From: Zygaena filipendulae
Taxonomy: Eukaryota; Arthropoda; Insecta; Lepidoptera; Zygaenidae
DNA: 64,000 nt
Direction of reading: 5' to 3'
Assembly: GCA_907165275.2 (NCBI GenBank)
Contig: OU015649.1
Span: 13,050,001-13,114,000, forward strand
Below the pieces are notes generated by a model, which was not told the origin of the DNA, ran no database searches, and was given only the letters and a program-made list of their open reading frames with translations. The translations under genes were made by a program, and so were the position numbers. Below are positions 22,261-33,004 of this stretch, one piece after another (within the stretch, counting starts at the first letter, position 1; each line of letters begins with the position of its first letter).

Positions 22261-22489
22261 GGACACAGATAAGTGTGTGTTAACTCACACTGGAGAAATT
22301 TTGAGTATATCGTACTTTAAAATTATAGCGCCTTTTTTGCCAATATTTTTTTATGTTCAACGAATTTTTGGTGTTTGAACTATGTAATAAGGTAAACAAA
22401 TAATTAAAAAACGTTCGATAACTCTCAATAAAGCGTTCTGTATTAATAACTTAATTTTGTGGGTTAAGTTGTTATTGCTTTTCGGTGTC
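22261..22489 (-). mobile_element. MITE, inverted copy of 54689-54923
   Basis: Ends ggacacagataagtgtgtgttaactcacac and, reverse-complemented, gacaccgaaaagcaataac...ttaacccacaaaattaag. The interior (aacgttcgataactctcaataaagcg, tatgtaataaggtaaaca) matches 54689-54923 reverse-complemented. Non-coding. Confidence 0.75.
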
Positions 22490-22598
22490 GAGTTTCCGTC
22501 AAATAATAAATATGGACACACTTTTTTCAATCGTTACGTATACTTTATTTCTATTGCAATAAGAATCAACGGCTGTCAAAAGTGATGAAGTTAGAGTG

Positions 22599-24953
22599 AT
22601 GACTCTCATATTTCTGATGCTGTTATTACTTACACCTCTCGTCAATTTTTGTACAGCATTCGAGGTGCTGAACTTCATTTGATCGAGTAGAGTTTTTTAG
22701 GATAAAATTTTAATTTAGGACGACTCTATTGGCCCAGTAGGTCACTATGCCTGCCCGCTAATCAAAAGGTTCCGGGTTCGATTCTCGGTGGGGGTGGACT
22801 TTGTGTGATGAGCACAGGGTTCCACTTTCCAGTCTCGGCGTGTTTATATATCTATAGTAAAATATATAATATGTAATACATATATACCATGTTTGCTTGG
22901 TTTCCACGATACAAGCTAATAGCTTAGTGTGTGATCTAGTAGATCTGTGTGTTGTGATGTGGATTATTATTATTATTATTAATTGAACGTTTTCGACTTA
23001 GTGATTGCAATATTTGCACTTAATTAACAAAAGAAAATTCTCAGCCTTACACACACACTGTGTTGCACGTTTTTGAGTATTTTATTTTATTTTAAAGGTT
23101 ACCCTTGCTGGAGATATGGTGCTATTAGCAAAATCGGACACGATTGACAAATTTAGTATGATTTTTCGATTTTACTTTAATTTATTATAGTTCTTCACGC
23201 ACGTGAGTTTCAGGATTCGCTCGGAAACTTTGGGATTAAAATTTTATCTTAGTTGATGTCTATTCCCTATAAGTTAGTTATAAGGTATAATTCAAATTTC
23301 AGTTTCACATGTCATGCTATTCTCGAAAATTCTTGATTAGTCAGTGAGTTTTTATAGAAAAATACGATCCAAATTTCCGACTTTCTCCGTGACTTAAAAA
23401 AAAAACCTTATCTATCTGTGCTAGTATTTGGGAGACTAAATGAATATTTATGAAACACTTTGATTCTATTACTAAGACAAAAAGTACATAATTTCATCCC
23501 GGATCACTGAGGGAATATAAATATACTTCATTAAAATAATATCTGTATAACATTCAATACTCTATTGTTTTACTTGTATTAACGATCATTGATTATAAGA
23601 TTAGTGAAAAGAGCTTTTAAATTTTGAAACTAATGTTTTTGTTAAAAAAAATATACAATTAAAAAATAAATAGACACAAATGCGTCTAGCAGTGTATTTA
23701 CACAATAGACTTATTTATGTATATTGTAAGCCAATAACGCCATCTGTCAACCTTGTGTTTCACATTAATCAGAATTCAAAACGTAACATAACGATAAAAA
23801 CCACAATAAACAACAACATCTTCTTTTATCTATCATGCGCAAAGAAGTATAGACTTTAATACATATATTCTTATATTTTGTAGCGAACAAAGTGTTGAGA
23901 GCATTGGATACGAGTGACTCGTCTGATGGTTCCGATGAATCCTTAAATTCAGATAATAATGAAGGTAGACCTCGATACTTAAGGCCGCTGCATACGTGAC
24001 GGGTTTAGATATATACGGACGGGCCGGGACGGGAAGTTTCGGACGGGACGACAACGTGGCACTCACGGGGCGGTAAAAAATTTGTCACCACGTCCCGCCC
24101 CACGCGTGCCCCGTCCCGGCCGTGTTTCCGCTACGTACATGCACATTGCACATCCCTTCGTTCGGTAAGAGTAGTGACCCCTTGATGAGGCAAGTGTCCA
24201 AAATTGGCGGCGAAAAACTAATCGAGGGTGTACGTATGCATTTACACCACGTTCCCGTTTTGAACGAGGCAGTTACGTCTCCGTCCCGTTCACCTCCCGT
24301 CCGAGGTATTATCTCGTTACGTATGCAGCGACCTTTAGTCTAGATGTTAGTATCTATTAATTTAAAGTATTTTTAAAGTCTCCAACTGCTACGGCACACT
24401 CTAATTATTATTATTATTACTACTGATTGTTTTCAAGGTTCAAGTGCAAAATAATATTAATAATAATAATGTTATAATAACTTTGAGGAATATAAAAAAA
24501 TAAGGTAGTAGGTATGGCCACTTCGAGATATCTATGCAATTCTTTAGTCCTTAAGCTGACCATAAGACCATGCTCAACAAAGTATGTAAAAAAGTCGAAG
24601 AAAAATAATCTTATTAAATTAACTATCTAGGGCCTACCACCATCCCTTTGACAGTGATCACCTTGAGTGATGGTCTTTCATTGAAATTACATCTATTAAC
24701 ACTTACCTCCATATTACCTACCTATCCTTACACACTGTACAAAAAGATAAAATTACAGTAGACGAAGTTGTAATGTAACAGTACTGTTAAAAATATAGTG
24801 TAGTCTTACAATTAGTGTAAAACGTATTAGTTATAAATGTAATCATTTCATGTTTTTTTTTTTTCAGATTTCAACGAATATTTAAATACATTGCGTAATG
24901 ATCTAAATTACTTAAATTATTATTCCTTTTTTGATCAATACATTCAAAGCTGA
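22599..24953 (+). CDS. Possible small secreted protein, three-exon model (weak)
   Basis: Proposed exons are 22599-22650, 23884-23964 and 24868-24953; lengths 52, 81 and 86 sum to 219, giving 72 residues and a TGA stop. Exon 1 starts MTLIFLMLLLLTPLVNF, a textbook signal-peptide core. Exon 2 reads NKVLRALDTSDSSDGSDES and is acidic and Ser-rich. Exon 3, behind a very strong polypyrimidine tract and cag, reads FNEYLNTLRNDLNYLNYY to the stop. Both introns are phase 1. AATAAA lies at 25361. Against it: the exon 1 donor (gtacag) is poor, the exon 2 donor (gtagac) is mediocre, and no family is recognised. AT-rich DNA gives such chains by chance, so confidence is low. Confidence 0.2.
22718..22981 (+). 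mobile_element. tRNA-derived SINE, complete copy 2
   Basis: Same element as 15103-15364: ggcccagtaggtcactatgcc (A-box region), ggttcgattc (B box), tttgtgtgatgagcacaggg, gcttggtttccacgatac and an (ATT)n tail. In the secreted-protein model it would lie in the first intron. Confidence 0.85.
22982..23883. other. Non-coding stretch, no other gene seen
   Basis: AT-rich sequence with no additional supported exon. It would be part of the first intron of the weak gene model above. Confidence 0.4.
23981..24336. mobile_element. GC-rich element with terminal inverted repeats
   Basis: The left end is AAGGCCGCTGCATACGTGACG. The right end, reverse-complemented, is AAAGGTCGCTGCATACGTAACG. The 356-bp interior is much GC-richer than its surroundings and partly self-complementary (gacgggacgacaacgtgg against ccacgtcccgcccc). 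The flanks are ttAA and TTta, so a TTAA target is possible but degraded. Non-coding. It sits 16 bases beyond candidate exon 2. Confidence 0.65.
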
Positions 24954-25216
24954 TTTTTCAATCGACAGATAAACAGTTTGTTTGGTAGAACTATCGGATA
25001 AGTTTAAGGGCAATCGGTTATATCGGTTATGTGCGGGAGTTTATACCTACTACTCTTCATTAATGGCTTTATATAGATAATATTGTAGTTTTTGGACCCA
25101 TGGTGGCTGTAATTTTGTGGGAGCATACCGTAGTCCAAGCGAATAATTTAGCAATTATGTTCTTATATGATATAAACACATAGCTCCACTTGAATGAATA
25201 ATATCTATAATACTGA
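24954..25216. other. Non-coding stretch
   Basis: Would be the 3' UTR of the weak three-exon model; otherwise featureless. Confidence 0.3.
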
Positions 25217-25324
25217 GACCATCGAAGTAGGGTTAGCAATTATTTAGTACTTAAAGTGCTCATTTATGTTGACCATCGAAGTAGGGTTAGCAATTATTTA
25301 GTTCTTAAAGTGCTCATTTATGTT
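25217..25324 (+). repeat. 54-bp tandem duplication
   Basis: Two adjacent units start gaccatcgaagtagggttag at 25217 and 25271. They differ at a single visible position (tagtact against tagttct), so this is a recent duplication. Confidence 0.9.
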
Positions 25325-25770
25325 ATACAACATTGTTAACCTGTCTGTGGTCCTATTGATAATAAATAAAAAAAAAAGTCATATAAGACTTGTTTTTATT
25401 ATTGAATTTATTTTAGTACCAATACTTGTGAAATGGAATCCATAAAAATCAAGGGTTATTTTAATGGTACCTAAGTATCTTATATCAACAATATTGTATT
25501 TTGACTAATGATTATAACGAAATTTTTCCACTTCTGATTATTTATATAATAATGATAGGTCTATACTTTGTTATTGTATCTATTTAGACGAAGTTAAATC
25601 TTTTCTTTAAATTGTGTCTTAATAATGTACTTTTAATTATTTCCAGTTCAAATGAAAACGAAATTGTACAAAGAAAAACACAGTAAGTAATATTGTATTA
25701 GCTGAACAATCTTTTTAAAAAAGCGGAAATAGGTATAACCGTAAATCAGCGTAGTTTTATATTTACTAAA
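25325..25770. other. Non-coding stretch with a micro-exon-like segment
   Basis: AATAAATAAA followed by an A-run lies at 25361-25377 and could be a polyadenylation site. A 36-base segment (25647-25682) is framed by ttccag and gtaagt but has no demonstrated partner exon. Confidence 0.3.
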
Positions 25771-26002
25771 CTAGCATGTCCCCCGCGATTTCATCCGCGG
25801 TAATTTCGGAGTTCCCGCGGAGGTTGCGGGAAAAAAGTACTCTATGTCCTTCAGTTCCCGAGGGAATTCCGGGATAAAAACTATCCTGTCTTTTAAGTTG
25901 GACCATATTATAAATGGTTGCAAAATTTTATCAAAATCTGTTCAGTAGTTTCGGAGTCCATCGCGGACAAACAACGTGACACGTGATTTATATATATTAA
26001 GA
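25771..26002 (-). mobile_element. Helitron-like element, tandem unit 1
   Basis: CTAGcatgtcccccgcgatttcatccgcgg to cacgtgatttatatatattaaga. Unit 2 follows with no spacer. The small open frame 25976-26179 across the junction is an artefact of the repeat. Confidence 0.85.
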
Positions 26003-26222
26003 CTAGCTGTCCCCCGCGATTTCATCCGCGGTAATTTCGGAGTTCCCGCGGAGGTTGCGGGAATAAAGTACTCTATGTCCTTCAGTTCCCGAGGGAATTC
26101 CAGGATAAAAACTATCCTATCTTTTAAGTTGGACCATATTATAAATGGTTACAAAATTTTATCAAAATCCGTTCAGTAGTTTCGGAGTCCATCGCTCACA
26201 AACAACGTGATATATATTAAGA
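26003..26222 (-). mobile_element. Helitron-like element, tandem unit 2
   Basis: CTAGctgtcccccgcgatttcatccgcgg begins at the base after the terminal GA of unit 1. The two units are nearly identical, but unit 2 has lost the cacgtgattt block near its 5' end. It is followed by a short (GATAA)n tract. Confidence 0.85.
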
Positions 26223-26938
26223 TAAGATAAGATAAGAATAAAACTAAATTAATCAAATCAAACTTCCAGGAAAGGAAATTAGCGCAGAAGGTATTAAGTA
26301 TATTCTACTCAGATTTTTAAGACAGCTAATATAAGTACATGTATAAATAAAATCGAAGTGTGTACTTATAATATCGAGATAACTGCCTTCTATTGTGCTC
26401 AGAGGGTTATTTAGGCAGCCTATTAAAATTCGAATAACAATCCTGAAAATTCTCTTCGCAGAGAAAAGTGAAGTAAAATTCTATGAAAATCTCCTACAAA
26501 AACTCAAATCTTTAAACAGTAAGTTATACTAAAAAAGGTAATATTATTAGAATGTATTTTATAAAAACAAAAAAAAAATCGATATCTAATATGAGAAAAA
26601 AAATTATTTTGTTTTGTCGATTTACAGAGGTTTCAAAGAAAAAATAATAGAAATAGGACCAACCGCCACTTTAACTAAATATAATATTACAGGTAATATT
26701 TTTATTTATTAAACAATATAATGGATTGCATAAATGCGATGTTTGTAGATTGAACATAATAAAATATACATACTTCAAAAGTGTCTAGGGATCAAGTAAA
26801 TTTTAGAGAATTGCCGCAAATTGGGATTATTATTGTAACTTTTCTAGATCCTTTTTGAAAGTTTTTATTGAATTTCACCATTTGAATAAAGAATTTGATT
26901 TAAATTTTGTTTAAACTGTCATTATAAATCCCTATACG
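26223..26938. other. Non-coding stretch with splice-like micro-segments
   Basis: Segments framed by ag and gt occur at 26463-26519 (cgcag ... gtaagt) and 26632-26696 (ttacag ... gtaata). The latter is open as GFKEKIIEIGPTATLTKYN, but its phase does not fit the former. No gene is claimed. Confidence 0.3.
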
Positions 26939-27590
26939 TTAAAAGCGTGTGATGGCGTTTTTACAAAAAAATTGCATCAGTATGGAGCGACGACACCTTT
27001 TGCCTCGATAAGAGATAATGAGAGCCGTTGGAATATTGGAAGCTGGCGCCAGGCAACGCGCTGTGGCTGCTGCTATTGAGACAAGGCAGAGCGTCATAAG
27101 CCGGACACGTGCTATCGCATCACGGGTAGTGTGGCCAAGCGACATGGAGGGCGAACTCGCATCATCACTCAAAGACAGGACCGGTATATCCAGAATACAC
27201 TGCGAAGAAATCGTCCTATGACCGCCATGATGATAGCTACGAGGCTCCACAGCGCTTCAGGCGTTTCAGGCTTAGTGATAAGCGATCAAACCATACTCAT
27301 AATTGTTTACGAGAAGTGGGTTTGCGATCCCGAAGGCCTCTGAGAGTTCCACCAATAGCGCCCCGCAATCATCGAGCCCGTTTACAATGGGTACGCGAAC
27401 ACAGTAATTGGGAGGAAGAAGACTAACGTGGTGTTTGCTTTTCCAATGAATCTCGTTTCGGGATGAGGCCGGACGCAAGACCTACCGTTAGACGTTTGGA
27501 GAAGCCCTGGACGTCAAGAACCATTGAAATTCTATCAGGAAGTTCATCCATATGTAGGGGGAACCATTATGGTTTGGGCCAGTATTTGGA
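26939..27590 (+). pseudogene. Tc1-like transposase, frameshifted and truncated
   Basis: Across two or three reading frames one can read Tc1 transposase pieces in order: ILEAGARQRAVAAAIETRQS (helix-turn-helix), RHGGRTRIITQRQDRYIQ, LRRNRPMTAMMIATRLHSAS, RPLRVPPIAPRNHRARLQW, CFSNESRFGMRPD and VHPYVGGTIMVWASIW. In Tc1 the FSDESRF motif carries the first catalytic Asp; here it is Asn. The part with the second Asp and the Glu is missing, because a foreign fragment with gaactcccaaatcatcgcggg (Helitron-like) interrupts the element. The copy cannot encode an active enzyme. The ends of the element were not found. Confidence 0.8.
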
Positions 27591-27760
27591 AAACGCGGGA
27601 ACTCCCAAATCATCGCGGGTGCGGGTGAAACCTTTTATAAAAACTTTCGACAGTAAGGCGATTACAGAGGACCAATTTCACTCGCGCAAAACCCACCGTT
27701 CCTTCATCGATAAGGGTTTTCTCCACATGCGCTCCAGTCACGACGCTTGATCGGATTAAT
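27591..27760. mobile_element. Helitron-like fragment and unknown sequence
   Basis: gggaactcccaaatcatcgcgggtgcgggtgaaacc resembles a Helitron-like 3' region without CTAG. Downstream sequence to 27760 is not recognised. Confidence 0.4.
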
Positions 27761-28921
27761 GCGAGTATTTATACAGGGTGTAAACTTTTATGCAAAAAAT
27801 AAAAATAAATCTGACTTTTTTTACGATAATTGAGCGCGTAAGTTCCCGACGCGCTTAAAATACAAATCATATACCTACCCTGAAAGCCATTTATTGTCCC
27901 TTTCCTTTTATTGCCTCTGAAATTTATCCAGTCATAAATCCATGTTTTTAATTAAGATTTTCTCTGTTATTTATTTGTTTTTATTTTTATTTTGTTACCA
28001 CACTACAAAATTATTTTGGTATACAATAAAGAGTATTCTATTCTATTATATTCTATATTTTGTGTTTGTAACGTGTTAGCATGCGTTATCGAAAACTGAA
28101 TAAGTCTCACGTCTAAAATTACATCCTGTATAAGTAAGGAGACTTATCGATGGAGGAGACGTGCGATTTTGTGTTTGGCGTGAGTAGAATTGACCCTCGA
28201 GAGGTTGATGACGATCGCGCTGTTTCTGGACGAAGTAAACTACAACCTTTCGTATTTCTTATTTGAAAGCTGTCACTAAACGTTTGACCAAACTCCACAG
28301 GAAAAATAACTAAATATTGTGTGTGACTGTTTTTCCCCATCCTATCCAACAAAACTTTTTTACCACCGAAAATTACACCTAGCAACTTTACAATCTTAAC
28401 AGTGTACATATAAGCAATCCATAAGGTTATATGGGTAAGTGAAATCTACATACATATATACCTTGGAAGCAATTCAATACAGCCTGTTCAAAGGGGATCT
28501 GATTGTAATCTGCAGCTTTGTGCTTTAGACAACACTGAATTCCATCCTACTGTCTACAAACATGAGGTATACGGTACAGTTACTGTTTTGTAAAAGTGAT
28601 CCTTGAAGTGATGGTAGTTGGTACATACACCTATATAGGCTATAATTTATTAGTCACTATGTATTGAGATATACAGGTATTAGTGCTAGTTTTTATTTGA
28701 ATTTCAATAAATATTCATCTGCTTTTTTATAAACTAATATTTTTTTCTTATCTCCTAAATAAGTATTAGGTATATAAATTTAAAATACCTACGAACTAAA
28801 CCTACCTACACGAAGTTATCAAGCGCAAAGCGCTTGTAGTTTAAAAAAAAACAAGCCAAACCATTATAATTATCGTTGTGTTGGTCTGACAGACCGAATT
28901 AAAGTTAATTTGTATCTACAG
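27761..28921. other. Non-coding stretch, no gene accepted
   Basis: A 96-codon minus-strand frame (28119-28409) has no recognisable content. The block is AT-rich with no repeat partner seen in the window. Confidence 0.4.
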
Positions 28922-29910
28922 ACATTGAGCGTGCAAGACACGCAAAACGCAAAAAGCGTGCAAAACAAAATAATATTTTCCTATACATTGCGTATTAACG
29001 TATCCCACCAAAAAAATATTCTAAGGTGTAGAGTTTGAGAAGTTAGGCCTTGTAGAGTTAAGGTGTGTAAAGATATAAGCTTGGCTCTACATGAGATATT
29101 TTAACTTTTTGACAGTGCCCGTCATATTATTATGGACTCGTCTTAGCATCCATTTTACATGAATATGTTTTTGGTGGGATTAATTTATTTATGTAAATCA
29201 AAATTGCGAAATTCTCATACAAACTTCCATCCCCTAGTTTAAGGGGTTGAGGGATAAAAGTTACAAGTTTTATAATTTTTTTGTTGTTTGTGTACTAAAG
29301 TGTTAGTACACAAACAACAAAAAAATTATATTCCTAGAATGCTGAAATTTGGCGTGTAAGCTCACTAGCTTACATTAGGAAATACCCTAAGAGTTTTGAT
29401 GATTTTGATGAGTGAGTCAGTGACTAAATCAGGGTTTTTTTTAGATATCAATAAAATCTACAGTATAAGAGCTTTGCAATTAAAACTTTATATGTTTGAT
29501 AAGTCCGCTTTTGAAAACATATCCCGAGAATTTAGTTTATCTGGTATAATCCAAACCCAAGTTATAAGGGTTCAAAAAAACGACGAAGCGCTTCAAGAAA
29601 AGATAGGTACCTAGTGCTCCCGCTTCGCTTGGCTCGTCTTGGCGCCGGCACTACCGTGCTCCCAGATTCATGTCTATCGTAACACGGCTGCGGCCGCGCA
29701 GACGTGGACAGACACGGGCTAGTATTCACGGAAAGTATATTTTGTCTCACGGTCCATTTCTGTACGTGTCTGTACTCAGTGGCTACATGTCGAGTAGTGT
29801 GAATAGAGCATCGGAACCGTGCAGACGTCTTTTGTAAATAAACGGTGTTATTACATAATGTTAGTTTTTCCCACATTTTTTTCTTAACACGTGTCTGGCA
29901 CGCTCAATGT
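28922..29910. mobile_element. 989-bp element with terminal inverted repeats
   Basis: Left end ACATTGAGCGTGCAAGACACG. The right end, reverse-complemented, is ACATTGAGCGTGCCAGACACG, a 21-bp match with one difference. The interior contains a perfect hairpin (29272-29329), a 72-codon frame (29396-29614) of no known family and a GC-rich block (29617-29870). No transposase motif was recognised and no target duplication is clear. It may be a non-autonomous DNA transposon, possibly with nested insertions. Confidence 0.55.
29272..29329. repeat. Perfect 27-bp hairpin, 4-nt loop
   Basis: The arms 29272-29298 and 29303-29329 are exact reverse complements (left arm ends GTTGTTTGTGTACTAA) around the loop AGTG. 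It could fold as RNA or extrude as DNA. Confidence 0.95.
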
Positions 29911-30118
29911 ACATACATGTAGATATGTATAAATGGAACTGTACGGATAAGCTTAAGCAGCTTCAGACCGATAGAAAATTGTAGGTACATACGAGTAAAA
30001 TGACATGCGTGAAATATTGTATTTTTTATTTATTGCTTTGTGACTTACAGTAAATATAAGATATTTTTCTCCTCATTCTATTAAAAGTCATACACATTAT
30101 ATGTATTATAGGTACCTA

Positions 30119-30346
30119 TCTATACATATAAAATTCTTTTCCCTGAATGACTGATGGATCAACGCACAGCCTAATCGTAGAGACCTAAAACTTGGAGGGT
30201 CTGTTCTTTGTATGACGTAGGCATCCGTAAGAAAGGATTTTGAAAATTCAACCCCCAAGTGGTTGAAAAGGGGTTGCAAAGTTTTAATGGAACAATTCCG
30301 CGGGAACTTCGAAATTATCGCGGGTGAAACCGCGCGGGGCAGCTAG
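30119..30346 (+). mobile_element. Helitron-like element, third subfamily
   Basis: Starts TCTATACATATAAAATTC and ends gggtgaaaccgcgcggggcagCTAG before T. Partner of 5402-5628. Confidence 0.85.
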
Positions 30347-30780
30347 TTTAAACATAAACGCATACAGTTTCAAAAGCTCAGCTGCTGTTACTTCTTTGTG
30401 TTTGAGCTGGGGTATACTTTCTCAACATTGATTTAAAGTCAAAATCTATATGTAGTGCAACATCAGTCTACATTATTCATGAATCACCTTGTATCTGCGA
30501 AGATATCATGAAAAGGTAAAGCTTCAAAATCGGCGGATTAAAAAAGGGTTTGGACTTGAATGGAAGATTATCATAATATTGACTATCGGACTGTGGGTGA
30601 GAGTGATTCGGTCATGTTTTCGATCAACGATTCTTAAGGTTCTGCAATTTGCAATACCTACACAAAAAGTTGCTATTGAAAAATAGCAGAATCATAATAT
30701 AGTCTATGGTAAGAAAGATTTTTTTTTTTAATTAAACACCCTATCTTCTTTTAATGCCTTTGTAAACACCTACGTGTGTA
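30347..30780. other. Non-coding stretch, no gene seen
   Basis: A 65-codon frame (30489-30686) lacks features. No repeat partner was recognised. Confidence 0.4.
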
Positions 30781-30868
30781 CCAAACCTATTTTGAAATTT
30801 TCGGAGTTCTCGGAATCTCTGCGGGAACTCCGAAATTAACGCGAGTGAAACCGTGGGGGATTGACTAG
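30781..30868 (+). mobile_element. Helitron-like element, 3' fragment
   Basis: gaatctctgcgggaactccgaaattaacgcgagtgaaaccgtgg then gattgaCTAG before T. Confidence 0.7.
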
Positions 30869-30930
30869 TATACCTACTAGTATTTAATATCTCATTTCGA
30901 CTTTGTTACTGGCCCACTATTTGGATGGAA

Positions 30931-31195
30931 AATAATAATAATAATCCACTTTAAAACACACAGATCTACTTGATCCCACACTAAGCTATAAGCTTGTGTC
31001 GTGAGAACCAAGCAAACGTGGTATATACTACACATATTATTATATATATATTATACTATAGATATATTTATACACACGCAGACTGGAAAATGGGACCCTG
31101 TGTTCATCACACAAAGTCCACCCCCACCGGGAATCGAACCCGGAATCTCTTGATTAGCGGGCAGGCATGGTGACCATTGCGCCAATCGGGTCGTC
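30931..31195 (-). mobile_element. tRNA-derived SINE, complete copy 3
   Basis: On the + strand it runs from (AAT)n through cacacagatctacttgatcc, gtgagaaccaagcaaacgtgg, tcacacaaagtccacc, gggaatcgaaccc (B box reversed) and gcgccaatcgggtcgtc. It is followed by a tgcggtgcggtgcggaaatgcgg tract. Confidence 0.85.
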
Positions 31196-31232
31196 CATGC
31201 GGTGCGGTGCGGAAATGCGGTCAAAAGATTTA

Positions 31233-31469
31233 CCGCCGCACTCAGAGTCGACTTTAATGATTACTTAGTTAAGTATGGATTTTTAAAACAAAATTGCCGC
31301 AATCAGACAAGATTAATAAATTAATGTTAACTGGCATTTAACTAATTAAGTTGCATCTCATTAAATGCCAATTAACATTAATTTACTGAACGTCTCTGAT
31401 TGCGGCAGTTTTGTTTCAAAAATCTATACTTAACTAAGTAATCATTAAAGTCGACTCTGAGTGCGGCCG
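31233..31469 (+). mobile_element. 237-bp MITE, copy 1, flanked by TTA repeats
   Basis: Starts CCGCCGCACTCAGAGTCG and ends GACTCTGAGTGCGGCCG. The two arms pair over about 110 bases each. TTA is found directly on both sides (31230-31232 and 31470-31472). Copy 2 at 34888 is also 237 bp. A 3-bp T/A-rich target duplication is typical of PIF/Harbinger MITEs. Non-coding. Confidence 0.85.
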
Positions 31470-31472
31470 TTA

Positions 31473-32029
31473 GACCACCCGTCTTAAACTTACTCAACCG
31501 CCCGTGTCCGTGGAGTTTATGTCGCCTCGCCCCTTACCGATGTCGCTTGAATAAAACATCGTTTCACTAATGCCACTTTGCTGCAGAATTTAGTCATCGG
31601 CTGAATCGAGTTGAATTGAGTGGGGATGCGGTCGGAATCTCGATGTTTCACAAACTAGTACGTGCGGAATCTGTGTCAAAATTTTAGCAAAGTAGGTATA
31701 GATTCAGGATCGATTTAGGTATACATATGAATAAAGTGGTATAAGATATCTATCTATATTTATAATAAATTAAAGTAAAAAACTTTTAAAACAAGCTTTT
31801 ATTTAAATGCGCTTAAAAGAATAAAATTAATCTCAGCAAGCCCTTTCATTTGATACCCATGCATTGAAAATAACTAGTCCACGATCTTGGGTGTTCCGCC
31901 ATGTTGGACTTGACGTCACACCGCTAACTATGCATTGTCATCCAAACTACATGTGTATACAAAATTTCAGCTCAATCGGTTGAAGATATTTGGTTCAAAA
32001 TTGAGTTAAAATAAAAGTAAAAAAAAAAC
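31473..32029. other. Non-coding stretch, probable dispersed repeat
   Basis: The part from about 31790 (ccctttcatttgatacccat, ttggacttgacgtcac, aatttcagctcaatcgg) has the look of a common lepidopteran repeat, but no second copy is in the window to prove it. No exon. Confidence 0.35.
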
Positions 32030-32312
32030 CTATTTGCCTTGGTCACGACTCACGGCATGACGTGTGAACGGCTCGACCAATTTCGCTAATTCTTTTCGTT
32101 GTGATTGTTTTTGTAAGGAGAAAAAGAATAAAATAAGTTTGGACTTCCTGCGGGAATACCGAAACTCACGGGTGAACTTCGAAACGGTTGGACAGATTTT
32201 GACAGGACTTTCACTGCTAATTAGCTGATGTTATAAGGAGTAAAAAGCCTACAACTTTGGAGTTCCTGCGAGAATTCCAAAATCACGCCGGTAAAACCAG
32301 GGGCACAGCTAG
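32030..32312 (+). mobile_element. Composite Helitron-like element
   Basis: tatttgccttggtcacgac, two gcgggaat-type blocks and gtaaaaccaggggcacagCTAG before T. Same layout as 19535-19830. A further short 3' fragment (aataccgaaattcatgcaag ... gatcagCTAG) lies at 32400-32474. Confidence 0.75.
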
Positions 32313-33004
32313 TTAATCATAAAAATGTAAGTTTTGAAGTTTAAACTGATTCAAAAAGTTCTTTCATCGATAAGAAGCTATACATATTACATACAGACTG
32401 CTTTTTATACAAGAACAAAGAGTTCTCGTGAGAATACCGAAATTCATGCAAGTGACACCGCTGGGATCAGCTAGAACAGTAACTTGAAACAGGACTATAT
32501 TTTAAAGTAATTCAGCAGCAATTATATCAAGATAGATACCTACTCCAGAGTTTATCCCTACACTGCATTTAGTTCCATATAGGGGACGACCAAAAAAATC
32601 GATTATTGCTCTTATTTAAAACCAGTAATGATATTTATATTTGTGTACAGGAAATCTCAATATTTCTAGGAACCCGTTAGTGCAAATAACTCCCGGTAGA
32701 TAGCAACAGTATTTAATTTCGCGAGTAATTAAAACAAAAATTGTGCCATTCACGTGAATCTCGCATTTACGCTGCGTAGAAATTTTGAAAAAAATACTAT
32801 TTAAACGAGATTTACACTGAAAAAAATATTTATGTGACGGAAAATCTGTGCACTAAGGAAATGTGTGTATAATTTTCTGATAAGATGACGGTAAGTTACT
32901 GAAAAAAGGTTTTTTTTAAATGTTCCAGATATGTCACTTCATGCACTGACTATACAATTTTGGGCCTCATTACTAAAATTGAAATGTTATTTCTGTTTTA
33001 GATA

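Noticed and set aside
23884..24000. Exon 2 of the weak gene read through into the GC-rich TIR element
   Set aside because: The frame stays open into the element as far as a stop at 23998, but an insertion-derived C terminus is less likely than splicing at 23964, which restores a frame to 24953.
25976..26179. 67-codon open frame
   Set aside because: Lies across the junction of two tandem Helitron-like units and merely translates the repeat.
28119..28409. 96-codon minus-strand frame
   Set aside because: No domain recognised and no supporting exon, promoter or repeat relation.
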